Source: Clostridium sulfidigenes
GTDB taxonomy: Bacteria > Bacillota > Clostridia > Clostridiales > Clostridiaceae
Length of the DNA: 64,000 nt
Direction: 5' to 3'
NCBI RefSeq assembly: GCF_000732635.1
Contig: NZ_JPMD01000038.1
Coordinates: forward strand, 62,001 to 126,000
Part shown: in pieces, positions 61,944-64,000 of the stretch
Position numbering within the stretch: position 1 is the stretch's first letter
Layout: every line of letters begins with the position of its first letter
Translations under genes and position numbers: made by a program
Notes under the pieces: generated by a model
What the model was told of the DNA's origin: nothing
The model's input: only the letters and a program-made list of their open reading frames with translations
Databases searched by the model: none

Positions 61944-63500
61944 ATGAGTATACTTACAGTTAAAAATATAAGTCATGGTTTTGGGGATAGAGCAATATTT
62001 GAAGATGTATCCTTTAGATTATTAAAAGGGGAACATGTAGGTTTAATTGGAGCTAATGGTGAGGGTAAATCTACTTTTATGAATATAATAACTAGTAAAC
62101 TTATGCCTGATGAAGGTCAAGTAATTTGGTCTAATAATGTGAGAGTAGGATATATGGATCAACATGCAGCTTTAGAACAAGGATTAACTATAAGAGATGT
62201 ACTAAGAGATGCATTTAAATACCTATTTGATTTAGAGACTGAAATGAATGAACTTTACGGAAAAATGGGTGAAATGGACGAAGAACAAATGAATAAGGCA
62301 TTAGAAAGAACTGCTGTTATTCAAGATATGCTAGATAATAATGGGTTTTATGTTATAGATGCAAAGGTTGAAGAAGTTGCTAAGGGATTAGGACTTTTAG
62401 ATGTAGGGCTAGATAAAGATGTAACAGCTTTAAGTGGAGGACAAAGAACTAAGGTTTTACTTGCAAAGCTTCTACTTGAAACTCCAGATATATTACTTCT
62501 AGACGAGCCTACAAACTATTTAGATGAAGCACATATAGAGTGGCTGAAGAGATATCTACAAAGCTATGAAAATGCATTTATTCTAATATCTCATGATATT
62601 CCTTTCTTAAATTCTGTAATTAATCTTATATACCATGTGGAAGATAGAAAGTTAAGTAGATATGTAGGAGACTATGAAGAGTTTAAGAGAATATATGAAG
62701 CAAAGAAAGAACAGCTTGAAAGAGCATATGAAAGGCAACAAGCTGAAATTGCAAAACTTGAAGATTTTGTTGCAAGAAATAAAGCCAATGTTGCTACATC
62801 TAACATGGCTAAATCAAGGCAGAAGAAGTTGGATAAAATAGATAGAATAGAGCTTTCTAAGGAAAAGCCAAAGCCAACATTTAACTTCAAAACAGGAAGA
62901 GCATCAGGTAAGGTTATCTTTGAAACTAAAGACTTGGTTATAGGATATGATAGTCCGTTAACAAAGCCTCTTAATATTTCTATGGAAAGAGGACAAAAGA
63001 TTGCCCTTGTAGGAGCCAATGGACTTGGAAAGACAACTCTACTTAAGAGCCTTATGGGGGATATAAAACCTATAAGTGGAGAAGTTGCCCTAGGTGATTA
63101 TCAACAAATAGGATACTTTGAGCAAGAAGGCGCATCAGGAAATAAAAATACTTGTATAGAAGAATACTGGAAGGAATTCCCTAGTTGCACTCAATACGAA
63201 GTCCGTGCAGCCTTAGCTAAGTGTGGATTAACTACTAAGCATATAGAAAGCATGGTTATGGTACTATCAGGGGGAGAAGCTGCTAAGGTAAGACTTGCAA
63301 AACTTATAAATAGGGAAACAAATATACTAATCCTAGACGAGCCTACTAATCATTTAGATGTAGAAGCAAAGGATGAGTTAAAGAGAGCATTACAAGAATA
63401 TAAAGGAACTATATTACTAGTTTGCCATGAACCAGAGTTTTATAAAGATGTAGTAACTGACATATGGAACTGTGAGGATTGGACGACGAAGATTGTATAA
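61944..63500 (+). CDS. ABC-F family ATPase
   Basis: This 518-residue protein has two ABC domains on one chain and no membrane part. First domain: Walker A GANGEGKSTFMNI (about 36-48), signature LSGGQRTKVLLAKLL, Walker B ILLLDEPTNYLD. Linker (about 225-305) is Lys/Glu-rich and helical. Second domain: GANGLGKTTLLKS, LSGGEAAKVRLAKL, ILILDEPTNHLD. ABC-F proteins bind the ribosome E site and act in translation; some give antibiotic resistance. The linker is not long enough to claim resistance, so a housekeeping role is more likely. RBS AGGAGG. Confidence 0.93.
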   Translation: MSILTVKNISHGFGDRAIFEDVSFRLLKGEHVGLIGANGEGKSTFMNIITSKLMPDEGQVIWSNNVRVGYMDQHAALEQGLTIRDVLRDAFKYLFDLETEMNELYGKMGEMDEEQMNKALERTAVIQDMLDNNGFYVIDAKVEEVAKGLGLLDVGLDKDVTALSGGQRTKVLLAKLLLETPDILLLDEPTNYLDEAHIEWLKRYLQSYENAFILISHDIPFLNSVINLIYHVEDRKLSRYVGDYEEFKRIYEAKKEQLERAYERQQAEIAKLEDFVARNKANVATSNMAKSRQKKLDKIDRIELSKEKPKPTFNFKTGRASGKVIFETKDLVIGYDSPLTKPLNISMERGQKIALVGANGLGKTTLLKSLMGDIKPISGEVALGDYQQIGYFEQEGASGNKNTCIEEYWKEFPSCTQYEVRAALAKCGLTTKHIESMVMVLSGGEAAKVRLAKLINRETNILILDEPTNHLDVEAKDELKRALQEYKGTILLVCHEPEFYKDVVTDIWNCEDWTTKIV

Positions 63501-63524
63501 TGCATATTTAAAGTTATGTTGTTA

Positions 63525-63556
63525 GGTGAGGTGTTATTTTACACCTCATTTTTTAA
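63525..63556 (+). terminator. Terminator of the ABC-F gene
   Basis: TGAGGTGT (63527-63534) pairs with ACACCTCA (63541-63548), then TTTTTT. Confidence 0.88.
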
Positions 63557-63620
63557 ATTTTAAAATATTGAATAAGTAAAATTGGTGGACCCAAAAAGGA
63601 AAAATGTAGAATATAATATA

Positions 63621-63720
63621 AGTACATCAAAAGTAATAATGCTATTATAAGTGCATCAAAGGTGATGATGCTATTATGAGTGCATCAACAGGGGTGATGC
63701 TATTGTAAATGCATCATCAT
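63621..63720 (+). repeat. 29-bp tandem repeat, about 3.4 copies
   Basis: Units start at 63621, 63650, 63679 and 63708 (partial), each of the type AGTGCATCA-AAGGTGA-TGATGCTATTAT. Units 2 and 3 hold the inverted repeat GCATCA-N7-TGATGC; unit 1 is degenerate. It lies 60 nt before the satD-like gene. Confidence 0.85.
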
Positions 63721-63783
63721 TGAAAAAGTATCTAATAAATGTTAAAATTAAAGAAATATTTAAGAAATTATGAGGTAATAAGC

Positions 63784-64000
63784 ATGTACTTTGCAATTAT
63801 AGGTGATATAGTTGAGTCAAAAAAGATATTAAATAGAAATGAAGCTCAAGAAAAATTAAATCATATATTAAAAGATATAAATATTGAATATGAAAGAAAC
63901 ATTGCTGCAAAATTTATTATTACATTAGGAGATGAATTTCAAGGCTTATTAAGTAATCCTATTCATTTATTTGATATTATTGATAAAATTAAGTTTAAAA
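63784..64000 (+). CDS. SatD-family protein, partial (runs off the window)
   Basis: The first 72 residues are visible. The opening YFAIIGDIVESKKI and the stretch IAAKFIITLGDEFQGLL match the SatD family, which is often encoded next to a small membrane partner. The function is not established, though the family was first described near streptococcal secretion/acid-tolerance genes. GAGGTAAT precedes ATG 63784. A 29-bp tandem repeat with GCATCA/TGATGC palindromes lies just upstream and may be its control region. The 3' end is beyond the window. Confidence 0.8.
   Translation, partial: MYFAIIGDIVESKKILNRNEAQEKLNHILKDINIEYERNIAAKFIITLGDEFQGLLSNPIHLFDIIDKIKFK

Noticed and set aside
61944-63500. Antibiotic resistance ABC-F protein
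   Set aside because: Motifs fit ABC-F in general, but nothing in the linker or leader identifies a resistance subtype.
63621-63720. CRISPR array
   Set aside because: The 29-bp units are directly adjacent with no spacers, and no cas gene is in the window.

Overview
This window looks like a chromosomal segment of an anaerobic, endospore-forming Clostridium (sensu stricto, cluster I type). It is strongly AT-rich with AGGAGG-type ribosome binding sites. It carries Csp-type germination proteases with SleC, an H-NOX chemoreceptor, a pyrophosphate-driven ion pump and a clostridial glp operon. No rRNA, tRNA, CRISPR array or intact insertion sequence was seen.

Layout. 1-2.2 kb: small membrane proteins, gene remnants and terminators; a decayed, accessory-looking stretch. 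2.2-5.5 kb: a ferritin-like protein, a CPBP membrane protease and an erythromycin-esterase-like lipoprotein. 5.5-11.6 kb: glycerol catabolism (glpP antiterminator, glpK, a GNAT enzyme, then a three-component glycerol-3-phosphate dehydrogenase whose glpA is split by a one-base frameshift). 11.6-16 kb: unknown protein, ogt, two exported cell-wall-type proteins (M15 peptidase, amidase_6) and manA. 16-23.6 kb: four tandem subtilisin-like Csp proteases on the minus strand, arranged as a duplicated two-gene unit (A-B-A'-B'). 23.8-28.1 kb: a TtcA-like thiolase, membrane pyrophosphatase, and a SagB-like oxidoreductase. 28.3-37.4 kb: ABC exporter with a leader element that also occurs near position 600, helD, glnS, and an exported glycoside-hydrolase-like protein with CWB2 repeats. 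37.4-48.1 kb: hybrid sensor kinase, pentapeptide/K+ channel fusion, membrane MutS-like ATPase, SF1-like NTPase fused to a LexA-type S24 domain, murI, a cyclophilin, and an XRE regulator with an inactivated S24-like domain. 48.1-51.3 kb: a fifth Csp protease and its expected substrate SleC. 51.5-55.5 kb: OmpR/kinase two-component pair and the H-NOX chemoreceptor. 55.6-64 kb: two radical SAM enzymes, a YkvI transporter, ComB-like protein, an isolated small holin-like protein, an RlmI-type methyltransferase, an ABC-F ATPase, a 29-bp tandem repeat and the start of a SatD-family gene.

How it fits together. The clearest system is spore germination: five proteases with intact catalytic residues and SleC. 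Four transcription starts (in front of both Csp pairs, the fifth Csp, and sleC) share a sigma-K-like architecture, AC-N16/17-(C/A)ATAnTATA, suggesting co-expression in the mother cell. The second is glycerol use, with GlpP probably acting on the terminator just upstream of glpA. Two homopolymer frameshifts (A7 in glpA, T10 in a small membrane protein gene) may be assembly errors, true mutations or slippage sites. The most novel-looking non-coding signals are a two-copy leader element (552-655, 28302-28387) and a dispersed hairpin-rich repeat (6185-6320, 12051-12184, 59647-59705).
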